Shown: one piece after another, positions 36,301 to 49,500 of the stretch | Position numbering within the stretch: the first letter of the stretch is position 1 | How the letters are laid out: each line of letters opens with the position of its first letter | Assembly: GCA_008360975.2 (NCBI GenBank) | Contig: CM039189.1 | Location: forward strand, 8,808,056 to 8,872,055 | DNA length: 64,000 nt | Origin: Lichenostomus cassidix | Lineage: Eukaryota > Chordata > Aves > Passeriformes > Meliphagidae | Direction of reading: 5' to 3' | Notes under the pieces: model-generated | Told to the model about the DNA's origin: nothing | The model's input: the letters and a program-made list of their open reading frames with translations, nothing else | Databases searched by the model: none | Position numbers and translations under genes: made by a program

Positions 36301-39300
36301 GGAGCTGTTTTTCAGTTGTGCAGACAGGCTGAAGGTGTGTCTAGACAATTGTATTAATGGAAGTAAAAGCAAAAGGGAAGTAAGTTTGTTTTGTAGATAC
36401 TTTATGTAGGTGAACTGGAAATGAGTGATCTCAGCTTGTGGCTCACCAGTTGTTGTGACAACTATTGAATGAGTTATGTTGCACTTGTGTCTTTTATAGT
36501 AAGACCTCATAATGCATGCAAGGTTGAAGCAAGTTTTATAATTACATTATAAATGTAATTCACTGGCACAGATTGCCCAGAGAAGTTGTGGATGCCCCAT
36601 CAGTGGAAGTGAGCAACCTGGTCTAGTGTAAGGTGTCTCTGCTCATGGCACAGGGGCTGTAACTAGATGTTCTTTAAGTCTGTGTGCCCAAATATGATTA
36701 TTTTAATCAATAAAATGTGTATGATGTTGAGACCAAGCCATGAGCCATGGTCTGTTTGGATTTTCTTCTGGAAAACAGGATAGTGAAATTTCATGTGAGG
36801 CTTTTTAATATCTTTAAGGAAATCAGTAGTGTGCTTGTGAGTTGGGCTTCCAGGCTGTGGCTCCCTATTTCTGTGAACATACTGAATGAATTGGAGGTTA
36901 TTAGAAAGAGATATTTTAGCAAATGCGTATTGTATTAATTCCTTATCCTAAACTAACATACACCTATTCAGCAGCCCTACTGTGAAAAGTAGCTAAGTGG
37001 AAAGTGGTCTGTTTTGAATGTTTGGGCATATCAGCTTGATTAAATAACTTTAAAAGAGTTTCACAGAAAGAAAACTGATGAGGGAAGTAAATTCTGTTCT
37101 GCCTTCTGCATCCATTAAATTGTTCACTAATTCTTCTGAATGCTTTTGTAGCCCAGCTGACATCTGATCTTTAGGAATATTACTGAAATCCCAATTGACT
37201 TAGCTGGTTAGAAAAACAAATCTATTCTTTTTTAAGTAAACATGTTTTATTTAGAGTAATAGATAGAAATGCAGTGAACTGAAGTTGTGGCAGCAATAGA
37301 CAGGTGTTGTCCTTATGACCTTTTACAGCTGCTATTAACTGGATTGATAAATGTGTAATGAAGGGTAAAAGTTTACTTTTATGCTGGTTTTCCGCTAGAG
37401 GCTCCACGTTTTTGTGATTTGCTGTTGCAGGAGAGGAGAAATTGAACTAGAGACAGCAATTAATAGGATTCTTGGTAGGCAACAGTGCTGAAGGGATCTG
37501 GGGACGTTTGCTGGGTACAGTGAAGCAGAAAAAGCACCCAGTAAAATGTGTGCATTTCAGAAATGCGCACTGCAGTCCGTAATGTGAACAAGGTAGCCCT
37601 AGTTCCAGGTATTCCCAGTGAGGTGGTGTGCTGGAACAGCACGTCATGGCACAGCACGCAGGCTGGAGCTCAGGCAGGGTAGACTGTGCTTCCCCTTGGG
37701 TTTTTACAGTCTTTTGGGCCAAGGCAGAGATAGAGGAGGAAGTAATAGGAAAAATGCACCACTACTAAGGCTCATCTGTTCTGTTTCGTAGGACTTTTGA
37801 AATATCTTGATCTATTTCCAGTGAATAATTTCATAGCTCAGTGGCTCTGATTATCTGTAGCTTGCCTCTCTAGGCTCATGTTCTGGCCAATGTAGGTCTT
37901 TACATGTTGAACACGTCCTTGGTTCCCACTGTCAGGTACATCTGAAAAGCTCAACTTGAGAGTCAAAGATTTAGAAGCTCTGGTTTAGAGATTAACTCTG
38001 ATGGAGTCTATGTTACAAATAGAAATGAAAGTAAACAGAAGGCTGAAAACAACCAGGCAACTCCATGCAACTGTGGTGCAGCAAGAACCCTTTATGGAAG
38101 GGGTATTGGAGAATGGGGGTTTCTCTCTGACTATAGATGTTTCTTACTGTGGTCTCTGTCTGTTTAAATTGAATATGCTTGTATGTTCCTTCTGTTTTCA
38201 TGCCAGTTTTTAATATTTGTTTAGACAAACACACTGTAAAATCTGGTATATAAAAGAGCACCTGACAATTTTGTTTGACTCAGTGATAAAAACCACTTTT
38301 ACTTGCATGTAAAAATGACACAGGAGGATATTTAGTTGTGAAACTTAAGCATTTACCAAAGGAAAACTGTACTTTTGGAACAACAAAAACTTATGAAAAG
38401 AGGTTGCTATGAAGTAACTGTTAAGACATTTTTAATGTTACATGTAAAAAATTATAAATTATTTTTAAAGGTTAATTAGAACTGTTAACAAGTGGAACCC
38501 AGGTGCTAAAGAGTTTAAATTTTTTTTTTGTACTTGGATTACTTGCCAAAAGCTTACTCATTTTAATGGGTGAAAGAATATGTTGGGATAGTTGTTAAAC
38601 AACCTTTTTTTTCTACACCAATGCTCTTTAATGCAGATTTCATTGTTTTGAAAGGAGGTATGCCTTTAGAGAACATTTCATTTAGTGGTACTACTATTAT
38701 TGTCTTTTTCTGACTTGTATTACTAGAAATAATTCATATTTTAATTCATTTAAAAGGAGAGTGAGAATTAAATTTGCATTGACAAGCACTTTTGTTTGCT
38801 TTTTTTCTGGAATTGGGAGTGGCTACTGATGATCTTTGTCCTTGTGTTTTCTGTAGTGAAACAGAGATCAGTTCGATTGAACTGTAAATGCAATATGAGA
38901 AGAACTGAGTAGTTTGCAAAGGTCACTTCAGTTCTGTGCAGTAATAGGGGGGAAAAAAAACCACTGTGTTAGATATTAGGAAGAAAATTTTTCAAATGCA
39001 CAGTTTTGCCACTGTATAAATGGGCCATGCTCCCAAATCTTGAACACTTGATGCCATTTTGGTGACGTTATACCTAAAGAATAGGGTAAAGTCTCGTAAG
39101 AGTGATTAGAGGTGTTCAGAAGGCTTCCATGAATACTTTTAGTTTGAAAGAGACATAACTTGATGAGTCCATATACCTTGTGTAAAATCATGAGCATCAT
39201 AAAAAACGGAAGAGAATGTGGTTGGGCACATTGACAGCACAAGAAAATATTCAGTTGAATTGAGGCTGACATTTTTTATAGCTACAAGTTGACTTCCACA

Positions 39301-41782
39301 TAAAGCACAAGTTAGCTGTGCCCACTTTCACTTGGGAGGCAAAGATGTATAAATGTGTCTAAAAACAAAGCAACTGAACAGATTTGCATAGAAGCTCTGA
39401 CTGGCAATAAATTGTAATACAGACTCTAGCTTAAAAGTCTGAGAAAGTATCCTGGGAGTCCTGATGCTATTTGTTCTTGGTGTTGCACTTTTTTTCTCAA
39501 GAATTTATTGTAGGTTGCCGTGAGAGAGGGTAATGGAGAGACTTTGGGTCTTGCCTGTTAGGATTTTGTGGTGCTACTGTTGTCAGTAATGTGGTAGGTT
39601 ATGGAAGTGGTCTCAGGTAGGCTGCAGATGTGCTGTTGGACAGGATTCAGTGTGTGTGAGAGGGAGGGGGCTCTGAGGCACAGCACGTGGGCTAATCCTG
39701 GAGACCAGAGGGTTTCAGTGCTACTATACAGTATTTCATCGAACAAGGTTTTCGATTTAGCAAAATGTATTGCATCTAAATGTTGCATCCCTCATTCTTT
39801 TTGTGCTGGGACATGCCCAGGTAGGTGATGACAGAAGAGCAGTGTATGTGCCTACTGAATTGCAGAGTCAAGTCTAGAAGTTGTACTAAACTGTTACATG
39901 TATGTTAGGCACTGCTTAATGAGCAGCCCTGGCACTCACACTACCAGTGATGTTGATAATCTATAAACTGGTGGTTGGAGTTGTACAAAATGTTTCACCT
40001 TGGCATTGATTGAGCTGACATATAAAAGCAGCAACACAAACTGTTGATACGCTTTTCTTTTCCCTTGCCTTTTCCAAAGGTACTGGGAACTGTTTTGGTA
40101 AATGGAACCTGAGTATTGTATTTGTGTGGTGTTTTTATTTTTGTTGTGTACTCAGACCTGGTTTTTACTTGAAAACTGCAGTTCTGTGGTGTTCATTTAT
40201 TTAGACACCTTAAATCCAGAGAGCAATTCTCTGTGGACTTTCCTCTCTTTAGGTCCATTTTTCACATTGCTGTGAACCATTCTCAAGCTTCATTAAATCA
40301 ACTTCTTAAATTTTTTAACTTCTGTCAATAGTTTGACATAGCTTAATTGCTATAGAGTTTGTTCTGAAAAGCATATTTATTCAGAAGGTAATGAATCTTG
40401 TTTAAATATAGTCAACTGCATTGACTTTGTCCCTATTTTGTCTTCTGCTTACTACTCATATGTTTGATAGTAGACTTAGAAGGTCACATCTGAAGGAGTT
40501 CTGTACCTGTACAGAGTTCAGTGTGATAGGAAATCTGTTTTGTTTGCAGCAGATGTTCCATTATGTCCTTTATGCACATGGAAAAATTGTGCTTTAATAT
40601 AAAAACACATCTTTGTAGATTAGAACTTTAGTTGTTTGCAAGATGTGATGCTCAGTAGATTGTAGCACAGGGTAGGGTGCTCAGATTAGTTTCCAGGTCG
40701 GTAATTGTGTATAGCCATGACCATTCTGGCTTTTCCTCATCTTGGCTGGTAGTTTGTATGGGTTGTGAGGCTGCTTGTTCTTTGTCTCCAGAAATGGGAT
40801 CGTGGCTGAGAGCTTAGATGCAAAGCTCTTTACCAACTCCTCTATACAAGAGTAACATCTAGTTCCAGAAAGAAAAAAACAAAGCATAAAAATGAAGGGT
40901 TTTATTAAAGGGGTGACCCAGAAGATGAAAGGTGGTTATTCTTTTACTATTTCCAGTGTGTGTTTATTTTGAGCCTTCATCAAAATCACCTTAAAAACTT
41001 TTTTTAAAAATCCACATGCTTAGAGTAAAGAATGAAATAACATATGCAATGAAAACCAAAACTCAAAGAATGGAACCATATCCAAACAAAGGAAACAAAC
41101 TCTGATAAGTCAAATAAAAAGGCATAATAAGGCACACCTAAAGGCATCCTGAGAAAAACAGCTGATGGCAACTAAACAGTAATAAAACTTCTCAGTTGTT
41201 TCAAGATCACTAAACTATCTGTTTGCTTCTGGTTAGGTAGAATGGTTCAAGGAAAAAGAGGTCATAGTGGAATAACTTAGGTTTTGTTGTTGGTGGTATT
41301 TTCTGTGGAGAAGTTAATGGAATACTGGTTGTATTACTGTCATCATCCCCTTGAGAGGGGAGTCTGGCTGTACTGGAGCAGGTGAGGAATGATGTGGGCA
41401 TGTAGAGATGAGGCATTTGGAATGGCCAAGCCTACCTGCAGCCCAGAGTCTCATTATTTTAGCAGCAGGTTTTTAAATTGCTATGAAGTGTGGAATTGCT
41501 TTCATCAGCTGCATGCAGTTTCTCCACTCTTCCCTTTATTCTGATTGTTTTTGTTGCCCTTTTGTGGACTAAATCTGGGAAGTGATTATTTAAAAGCAAA
41601 AATGCCCTTTTCAGGGACTCTTTTTTAATTAGATTATTTCAGGTTTTGTTTAGATCAGAGATCAAATAGCTTTTAGCACTTGCACTATAGTTGCTCAATT
41701 TCCCTTTCTGTTCTTCACTTTAGTCATACTTTGTCATGTTTATGCCACTTGTACTGATGGAGTTTTGTTTGTTTTTTTACAG
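27316..41782 (+). other. GPBP1L1 leader intron, no embedded gene seen
   Basis: About 14.5 kb. The first 600 bp continue the CpG island; the rest is AT-rich. I saw no embedded protein gene, tRNA or structured RNA. Contents noted: a CR1 fragment at 36,561-36,695 with a small palindrome at its left edge (aattacatt-ata-aatgtaatt, 36,540-36,560) and poly(T) runs near 28,784 and 32,247. Confidence 0.6.
36561..36695 (+). mobile_element. CR1 LINE 3' fragment, diverged
   Basis: Matches CR1 blocks 'gattgcccagagaagttgtg', 'gagcaacctggtctagtgta' and 'aactagatgttctttaagt'. The terminal octamer tail is lost. Confidence 0.8.
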
Positions 41783-42666
41783 TGACTACAGTTCCTGTCT
41801 CACCTCTTTGGTGGAAGAGGACTATGACCCAGAAGTGAACTCTTCACTGTAGAACAAGAAGCTCTTGTGGATTAATTGTGTCCCTTTAAAAGTAGCACCC
41901 AGTCTACAAAAAATTGAGAAGAAGAGATTATTTTTGGACCTGGCTTTTTTCGTTCGTGTAACCTGTGTTTCAGCGTGTAAATGGTGAAAAACAGGGAGAG
42001 CACTTGTGCCTGCTTCTGAGCTTTATATCAAGTAGTGCTTAGCTCTGTGGAGCAGTAGCCAAGTTACGTGAAGACTAGAGTATATCGTAACATTCATTTT
42101 TTAAAATATTCTACCTTTTTTTAGCAGATGTATGTGATAAAAATGAAATTTATATTTTAAGAGCTCTTGGGCAGATGCTTCTTGTTTAGATCTCAGCATT
42201 TAGGGCAAACATTTTTATGTAACATCTTTTTTTCCAGAGTGCTTAGGTTGACCTGCTGCAGATCATGAACAGTCCAGCAGCCTTGAGTGTATGTGTTCAG
42301 TATTAACCATGATGTTGCTCTGAATGTTGTCATGCAGACTTGACAAACCTTTTTGTAATGTAGAGGCTGAGTTCTGTACTACCACGACCAGAGGAAATTT
42401 AATGAGGTGAACGTGGGCGTGGCTTTTTTAAATATAAATTACCTTCTTAGGTATCTTTTTTTTATAGCGAGAGTGCAAAGAGAGGGTAAAATGAGCAGCT
42501 GAGGGGGTGAAGGGCACACTTGGCACGAAGTGCGGCCTCTCGTGCTCTGCTTTGAGACGCACTGTTGCCTCAAGGCTGGCCTTCCAGAATTCTGCAGAAG
42601 GAAGGAACTGGGAGGTCACTGAAGCACACAAACTGAGAACATTGGACTGCAGAGGCCAAACTCAGG
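41783..42666 (+). other. Candidate 884-nt 5' UTR exon of GPBP1L1
   Basis: A strong acceptor (tttgtttgtttttttacag) ends at 41,782 and a consensus donor (ctcagg|gtaagt) follows 42,666; the next acceptor is at 43,522, just before the start-codon exon. The segment has no long frame, but its first 22 complete codons are open and protein-like (DYSSCLTSLVEEDYDPEVNS, then SL, stop). It could be a long leader exon or an alternative terminal exon, possibly of two pieces. Coordinates rest on splice-site reading only. Confidence 0.4.
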
Positions 42667-43522
42667 GTAAGTGGTCATACGTACTTATTACTGTGCTTAT
42701 ACAGTGTTGGCTTGTTTCTAGATAAAGTTGAAAAATAAAGCAAAATGGTAATTGGAGAACCTTCCACAAAAGGTGGAATTTAGTTATATGGAGCAATCGT
42801 GAAATGTTCATTTTGAGCAGTAAAAATTTGTATGATATGTTGGAAAGAACAAGTCGATTTAGGGTTTGCCAGTGAGATGCCTCTGTGGGCTTTCAGTTGA
42901 ACTTTCATTAGGATCCTTTCATCAGCTTGTGTCCTGCTCCTCATCATTTGGTTTCTTGGCTATGAAAGACATGTCAGCATCGGACATTCCCTGTTGTATG
43001 GGAACTGGTGGATCTGGATACAGTTTTACTTTGTAGGGGCAGGAGCTGGCATATGGTTGTCTTTCAGGTCTCTGATCTGCTCTGAATGTCTCTCAACATC
43101 ACCAGTTGGTTATATTTGATTTAAAACCTCTGGAATAAAACATGCAGTGTTCACCCCTTTGCAGCCTGTGAGACAATGAGCAATGAAGGACTGTACCCCA
43201 AATTCTGTCATGTCTTGATTTTTGTGTCTGCCTTGTATGGCTTTTCTATGCCAATTGTTCTGTTTTCTTCCCCCTCCACACCCATTCTGTCCTGAGCTTC
43301 ATGGGCATGTAAATTGTAAACAGAAAGTAACAGGGAATGTTGAAGTTCTTACCTGTTTCAGTCAGAGGAATAAAATCAGCAGAAGAAAAGAAATGCTAAA
43401 GTATAATATGAAAAGCTTCAGCACTTTCCCCCTCCTCTTTGTATATGCAAAACTTTGAGAGGTAAATTGTATTAGTATTTCAGTTTGGATAAGATGACAG
43501 GGAATGTTCTTTTCATTTACAG

Positions 43523-43577
43523 ATCCTGGCCATGAGGTTTGATGCCTCATTTTATTGAAGGGAGACACTGGACCTAA
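43523..43577 (+). other. GPBP1L1 5' UTR part of the start-codon exon
   Basis: Acceptor ttcatttacag ends at 43,522. The exon carries 55 nt of leader and then the ATG. The triplet directly before the ATG is TAA in frame, so translation cannot begin further upstream in this frame. Confidence 0.7.
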
Positions 43578-46500
43578 ATGGCGCAGCATGACTTTGTTCC
43601 TGCCTGGCTTAATTTCTCAACACCACAGTCAACCAAGGTAAAAGTAATACAGATCACCTCCTTTCACAGGTCTGACCACGGGTAAGATGAGTGTCTTAGG
43701 TTCTCTGTGATTCTGTGTGAGATACATGGATTTGTGTGCCATTCTGATCAAATCCATGCTCGTTGACATTGCTGGCTAATCCATGCAGATGTGGATGCTG
43801 TATTGAAAACTTGTACAGGAATGTGGTGGTTAGTGTTTTTTTTTCAATTAGCAAACTGTCCTTGCTGGACTGACAGGTTCCTGGAGAGTCCAAATGAATG
43901 CTTCATTACATGACTTTTACTTCCCACAGTCCCCTGCAGCCACCTTTGAGAAACATGGAGAGCATCTTCCACGAGGAGAGGGCCGCTTTGGCGTGAGCCG
44001 CAGGAGACACAACTCTTCCGATGGATTTTTCAATAATGGGCCCCTCCGAACTGCGGGAGGTGAGTAAGAGGGATCAGAATGCAGCCTGAGAGCAAAAATT
44101 TTGAAATATTCTACAGAATGAAGAATTCTGCAGAATAGAAACGTTTTCCCAAACTGTACCTTTTCAAAATACTGTATGAGGAAGTTGTACTACTCTCTTC
44201 TCCCATGCCATGTGCTCAGGCCTTTAGGGGTTTTCATAGTAGCTGTATGTGCACTGTGTAGCTTGGTTTGTTTTCTGATACACTCACACAGTACTTAATA
44301 AGTTCAGCACAGTAGTTACAAAGTGAATACTGGCTGAGCAACAAGAAGGACAACCTGATATTTCCAATTTTCTGCATACTGTGTTGATTTTTTTTATTTG
44401 CATCCTTATCTCCTTTTGTTTAGACTGCTGGCATCAGCCGTCCCTTCTCCGCCATGATTCTGTAGATTCTGGTGTTTCCAAAGGAGCTCATGTTGGGCTT
44501 TCTGGCAGTCAGCCTGGCTGGCATGGTCCCTCACGGGGCCATGATGGTGTGAGCCAGCGTGGAGGAGGAGGAACTGGAGTTCATCGCCACTGGAATGGCA
44601 ACTTCCATTCTCGGAAAAGTTCCGCCTTTCAAGAAAAGCTGCCTGTTGAATCCAGGGAAGAGAAGAAGGAAGATAAAGAGCATTTGCAGTTTGAGGAGGA
44701 AGACTTTGTAAGTGTGTAGCTTCTCACTAGAAGTGGCAGGTGTGAGAAGTGGCTTTTCAGATCTCATTTGTGTTAGCATTGATAGGGGATGAGGATCTAG
44801 AGTTGCATTCCATTCCATGTTTGAGACACAGCAAATTTGACAAAATTATTCCAGCACTGATAGGGTGCTAATTGGTACCCAGAGCCCTCAGGACTCGATG
44901 ACCTGTTGGATTATGGGATTTGGCACTTACATTTTGCCAAATGGTTACTGTGAACTGAAGGCATTGTAACATACAAGCCAGGTCTTCAAAAAATCTGTAA
45001 GGCGACAGAGGAAAAATAGTTGTATTGACTTTGTGGCTTTGCTTGCAAAGCGTTTTTTTTTGCTCCTGGAAGTACATCTGTTCAGTTTATCTTCAGTCTG
45101 CCTGCTTCAGTCTTCCTGTCTCCTTCACTCTGATACATTTTGGTGTTTGTGATAACCTTCCCAAGCTTGTTGATTACATGCTCAGACCTTTGCAACTGTC
45201 TTGAATCTTCTGGAATAGTATTTTATCAGAGGTGTTTTCCTCCCTCTCTGCTAATCTGTGGATCAGGGTTTCTTGAGCCATTTCTTCCATCAGTATTTCC
45301 AGTTGACCAACTTTCTTCTTATTCAGCATTTTGAGTTGTGGTTTTATCAGTATGATAGTCTCTTACATCCTGGCTCTATTTTTACTGGAATAAAGTTTTT
45401 CAAACTTTATCAAATAGTGCTTGGACTTAATGGCTTTCATCCTTACCGTGTGCCTTCCTTAATGCTAATGCTTTGAGAGATGTGCACCTTTTCTGCTTTC
45501 TCATTTCATTTTAATTCTATTTCTCCTGACCCCTGAAGGGTGCTTTATTATCAGATCATGTGTTTTTCTTTTTGCATCTATTTCTTGCTCTCTCCAGGTT
45601 CTTCTTGACCAGTATAATTAGAATAATAGCATCTGTAAGGTTCTGGTAACTCTGTCCCTTCATCTAATGCAACTCCTCTGTCTTCATCTTCAATGCTAAA
45701 GCCTTTGCTACCTCCTGTAATGAGAGGTTTTGGTGAGAGTGTGCACACTTGTGTGTATCATCATCATGAGCTTTTTTCTGTCTTACTCAGCGTTTGTCTC
45801 TGGAAGGCTGTTCACAGCTGAAGTTGTAGTGGCAATTTGATGGCTTCTGCTCAGGAATTTAGGAGTCAGAGTGAAATATATGAATGCCCACAGCTGTTTC
45901 AGGCCAAAATCCAGAGCCTATGCTTAAATTGCCACAGGAGGCAGTTTGATTTAATTTGCTGGGGTTTTTCAGTGAAGTGCCTGGGAAGTGATTGCATGCT
46001 CTTGTTCAGCTGCAGCTTGGAGCAGGAGTTTGCATCACAGGGTGGTTAACAGCTGGATAGCAGGGATAAAGCTTGTGTGTGGATTTCTTTTAAACCTGAT
46101 TTCTCAAGAACACTGTAATTCAGGATTTCTATAAGCCTGGTTTTCTGACTGTCAGAAGCCTGACATATTGCAACGGTGGTGACTGTGCAATCTGTTGTTG
46201 TCTATCTTGGTCTAAATCTTTCTTCCACGTACTTCGTTCTCCAGTGCCTTGATGAGTGCCTTCCCCAAGTGTGTGGCTGTTTCTTCTCTAATTACTTCCC
46301 TCATTTTTAAGATGATAATACCACACGCTGGCTAGCAGCAAGCTTTGTTTAGTAACTCCTGTATTGTCTTTGCCATAGTGGTGAAACTGATGTATGCTGT
46401 GGTTAAGTGTGTAGCTGTTAGGCCTGTGTGGCTGACAACGCCGTTCCTGAAAGGTCTGCAGATCAGGCTGTTAGTCTAAGTGTGAGCACCCTTGCTATAC

Positions 46501-49500
46501 AACTGACCTGTAGCTAAACACTAAAGTACTTAAAAAGAGGACTTTCTAGGGACTGAGGCAGGAATTTATGCTATGGTGACATTTTTTCCTAACTATTATA
46601 GAACAGGATTACCTACTATTTCAGATGCTTACTATTAGAGAGTTATGCTGTCACCATAGTAACTGACATATGAAGAATTCATTAAAAAGAGGAAAAAGAT
46701 GGCTGTATTTTGAACTGAGGTTATTTGGGACAGGGGAAGAGGAATAGCTAATCAGGATCACTTGTCATTAAATGCTTAGATTCTCTGTACTCTGCTTTGT
46801 GCTTGGACATGTCTGTAGTTGTTCCACCAAGCTGAATTCTGAAACTGAGTGTCAGGTAAGTCTGCAGAGAGCACTGAGTCTGCATGCATGCTTATCCTAA
46901 AAAGTAGAGTTTGAAGTTTTGAAGTTTGATATAAATTTAAATGTAGTTTGTTTTGGTTTTTTTTTTTTGTTAGTAAATATATTCCTTTACATTATGAATC
47001 TAGTATTGCTTTTCCTTTTTTAATTGGCTGATGCATAATTATTGTATTAAAATATTTGTGAAATGAGGATAGATTCCTCATATACTGATGATGTGGATTC
47101 TAGTTTATTTTTTCAGCTGCTGACTAAATGCCTAATGTTTTTTACATGTATTGGTTGGTAGAATCTACTTAGTTATAGTAGAAGACTAGAGAGCTTATTC
47201 TGAACCCTCTGATAGTTCCATTTGAAATACAGCAGAGATCAGGGAGAATGCAAACTCGATTTTTAGATGTCATGTGGCAAAGCACACTCTTCCACTTGAG
47301 AGGCTCTTCAGAGAAATCTACCCATACTCTGGGTTCCTAGAAACAAAATGTTATGATAATACTGTTTTTTTGTTGTTGTTATATGTGATATAACCATATA
47401 TTCCTTTGCATTGTCTTTTTACAGCCATCTTTGAATCCAGAAGCTGGAAGACAAAACAACCAGAACAAACCTTTAGGGACACCTTCTGGAGTGTGGGGTA
47501 TGTAAAAGTCACTGTACACAATGGTGATGCTGGAGCAGGAGGTTGTAACTGGTGTTTAAATGCTGGGTTTTTCACTCAAAAATATTTTAAAGACTTAAGT
47601 GAAGCAGTTTGCTGCTTTCTGTCTTTTGTTGTTTTTCTCCCACAATCTTCACTAATCTCTTGGCCTTTTTGTCTACTTGAAACTGTGCTTGTCATGTCAT
47701 TAAAAAAACAGCCAGTGGCAATAATGTCACTGTTCTGTGTTCACTTCCTGTAGTGCTGCAGTTACGATTTCACACAGACATCACTTGAAGGGCAGAGCTG
47801 ATTGGAGTGAACTCCATGATTTCCTGATTTGGGATCTTCATAGTAGAAATACAGCAAAACTGTCATAATTTTGTGGTTTGAATTTAGTTGATTTTTTTAA
47901 ACTTGGAACAGCCTTGCTTTTGATCCTTATGTACTCTGTGAATCTATGCCTTAAAAAAAAAAAAGTGGAACAAGGTACCAGCTCTAGCAGTTAAATAGAG
48001 ATTTGTTAATACCTAGTTGGATTAGTTGAGTTGGATACTGTAAATAGTACAAATGCAAAAGAAACTATTATGCTTATTTGGCCTAAGAAACATTAACTGT
48101 GCTTGTTTGTAAAAGCACTGTGTCTTTTGAGGTATAAGTTATGGAAAGTATTTTTGTTGTGTTAGTGAGCTAACAAAGGTGATCCATGCTTGCTCCAAAA
48201 AATGCTCATATCTGTTCTGATTCCTCTAGAATGGTGCAAGGCTGTTAACTGATGTCACTGTAGGTTTTTCTTTTCAGCATTAAGGGAGATTAATATTAGA
48301 AAAGATTGGACTTAGACATCCACATCCAGTATCTTTGCTCAGAGGTGAAATGAAAGAGCAGCTGGTAGCAGTCTCAGAATCAGATGTGTAGTGTCTGAGA
48401 TGGAGAGGGGAGGGACTGTAGCAGTGTACTGAAGCTGTTCTGAAACTGAACATCTGTATTTCAAAATCTCTTGTTTTGTTTTTACAGAAAACCCCCCTAG
48501 TGCCAAGCAACCTACCAAGATGCTGGTCATCAAAAAGGTTTCAAAAGAGGATCCTTCCGCCGCCTTCTCAGCTGCATTTACATCACCTGTCTCTCACCTG
48601 GCAAATGGCAACAAAGCCACCACCATTGTCCCAAGTGTCTACAAAAATCTGGTTCCTAAACCTGCAGCTCCTCCTTCCAAGGTACAGGGAGTTCCAACCA
48701 AGTTAGTGAACTGCAGATCAAGGGAATCACCCCCCCAACAAGTAGCAGGATTTGGAATCCAGGAGTTTCTGGGGCAGTGGCTTGTATAGTAGAGGTTTAT
48801 TTACTACTAAAATTGCTCTTCTCTGTTGAAATGCCTTTTGGTCTTGTCCAGAGAGAAAATTAACCTCTGACTACGCTGAGGTGTATTTGAATGGGTGTGT
48901 CCTCATGCATTAGACAAATCCTTATCTTAATAAGACAAAACAAGCACTGCTGGAGAGGTGGAATGTGTCCTGCCATATGCTTGAACTGTTCACGTGACTA
49001 CCTCAAAAAATCTTCATAGGGTTACAATACTTTGATGTGTCCAGAACAATTGAGGCTAAAATCAGATTAGAGTGTAACGTCCTGCAATTCAGGTGTAATT
49101 TAGTTGAGCCTTAAAAACAACCTGGAAAAGCAGTGTGTTTTGTGGTCTAGTTCTTTTACTGAAGGAAATACAGTAGTGCTAAAAAAAACCCAGGTAATTT
49201 TATTTTTTTATTATTTCTTAGTTCTAGGCTTAATCTTGCCCATTTTTCCAGAGAACTGGCATATATATGTGGCCAAAATCTTCCCATGATTAGATTATTC
49301 TTATGCACTTCAAAGATGAAAGCAAAATAAGAGACTCACAGCTTGTTTTTTGTAAGAAAGCAAGTTTAGAGCTTTTTTCCCTTTTATAAATCTCTGTTAA
49401 CTCAGGTTAAATTCTGCCAGCTACAGAAAAAATCATAGTGGTTAAAATTATTACCAAATAATCTTTCCTAAACCCTTAATTTGACAGCTGATCTACTTCT

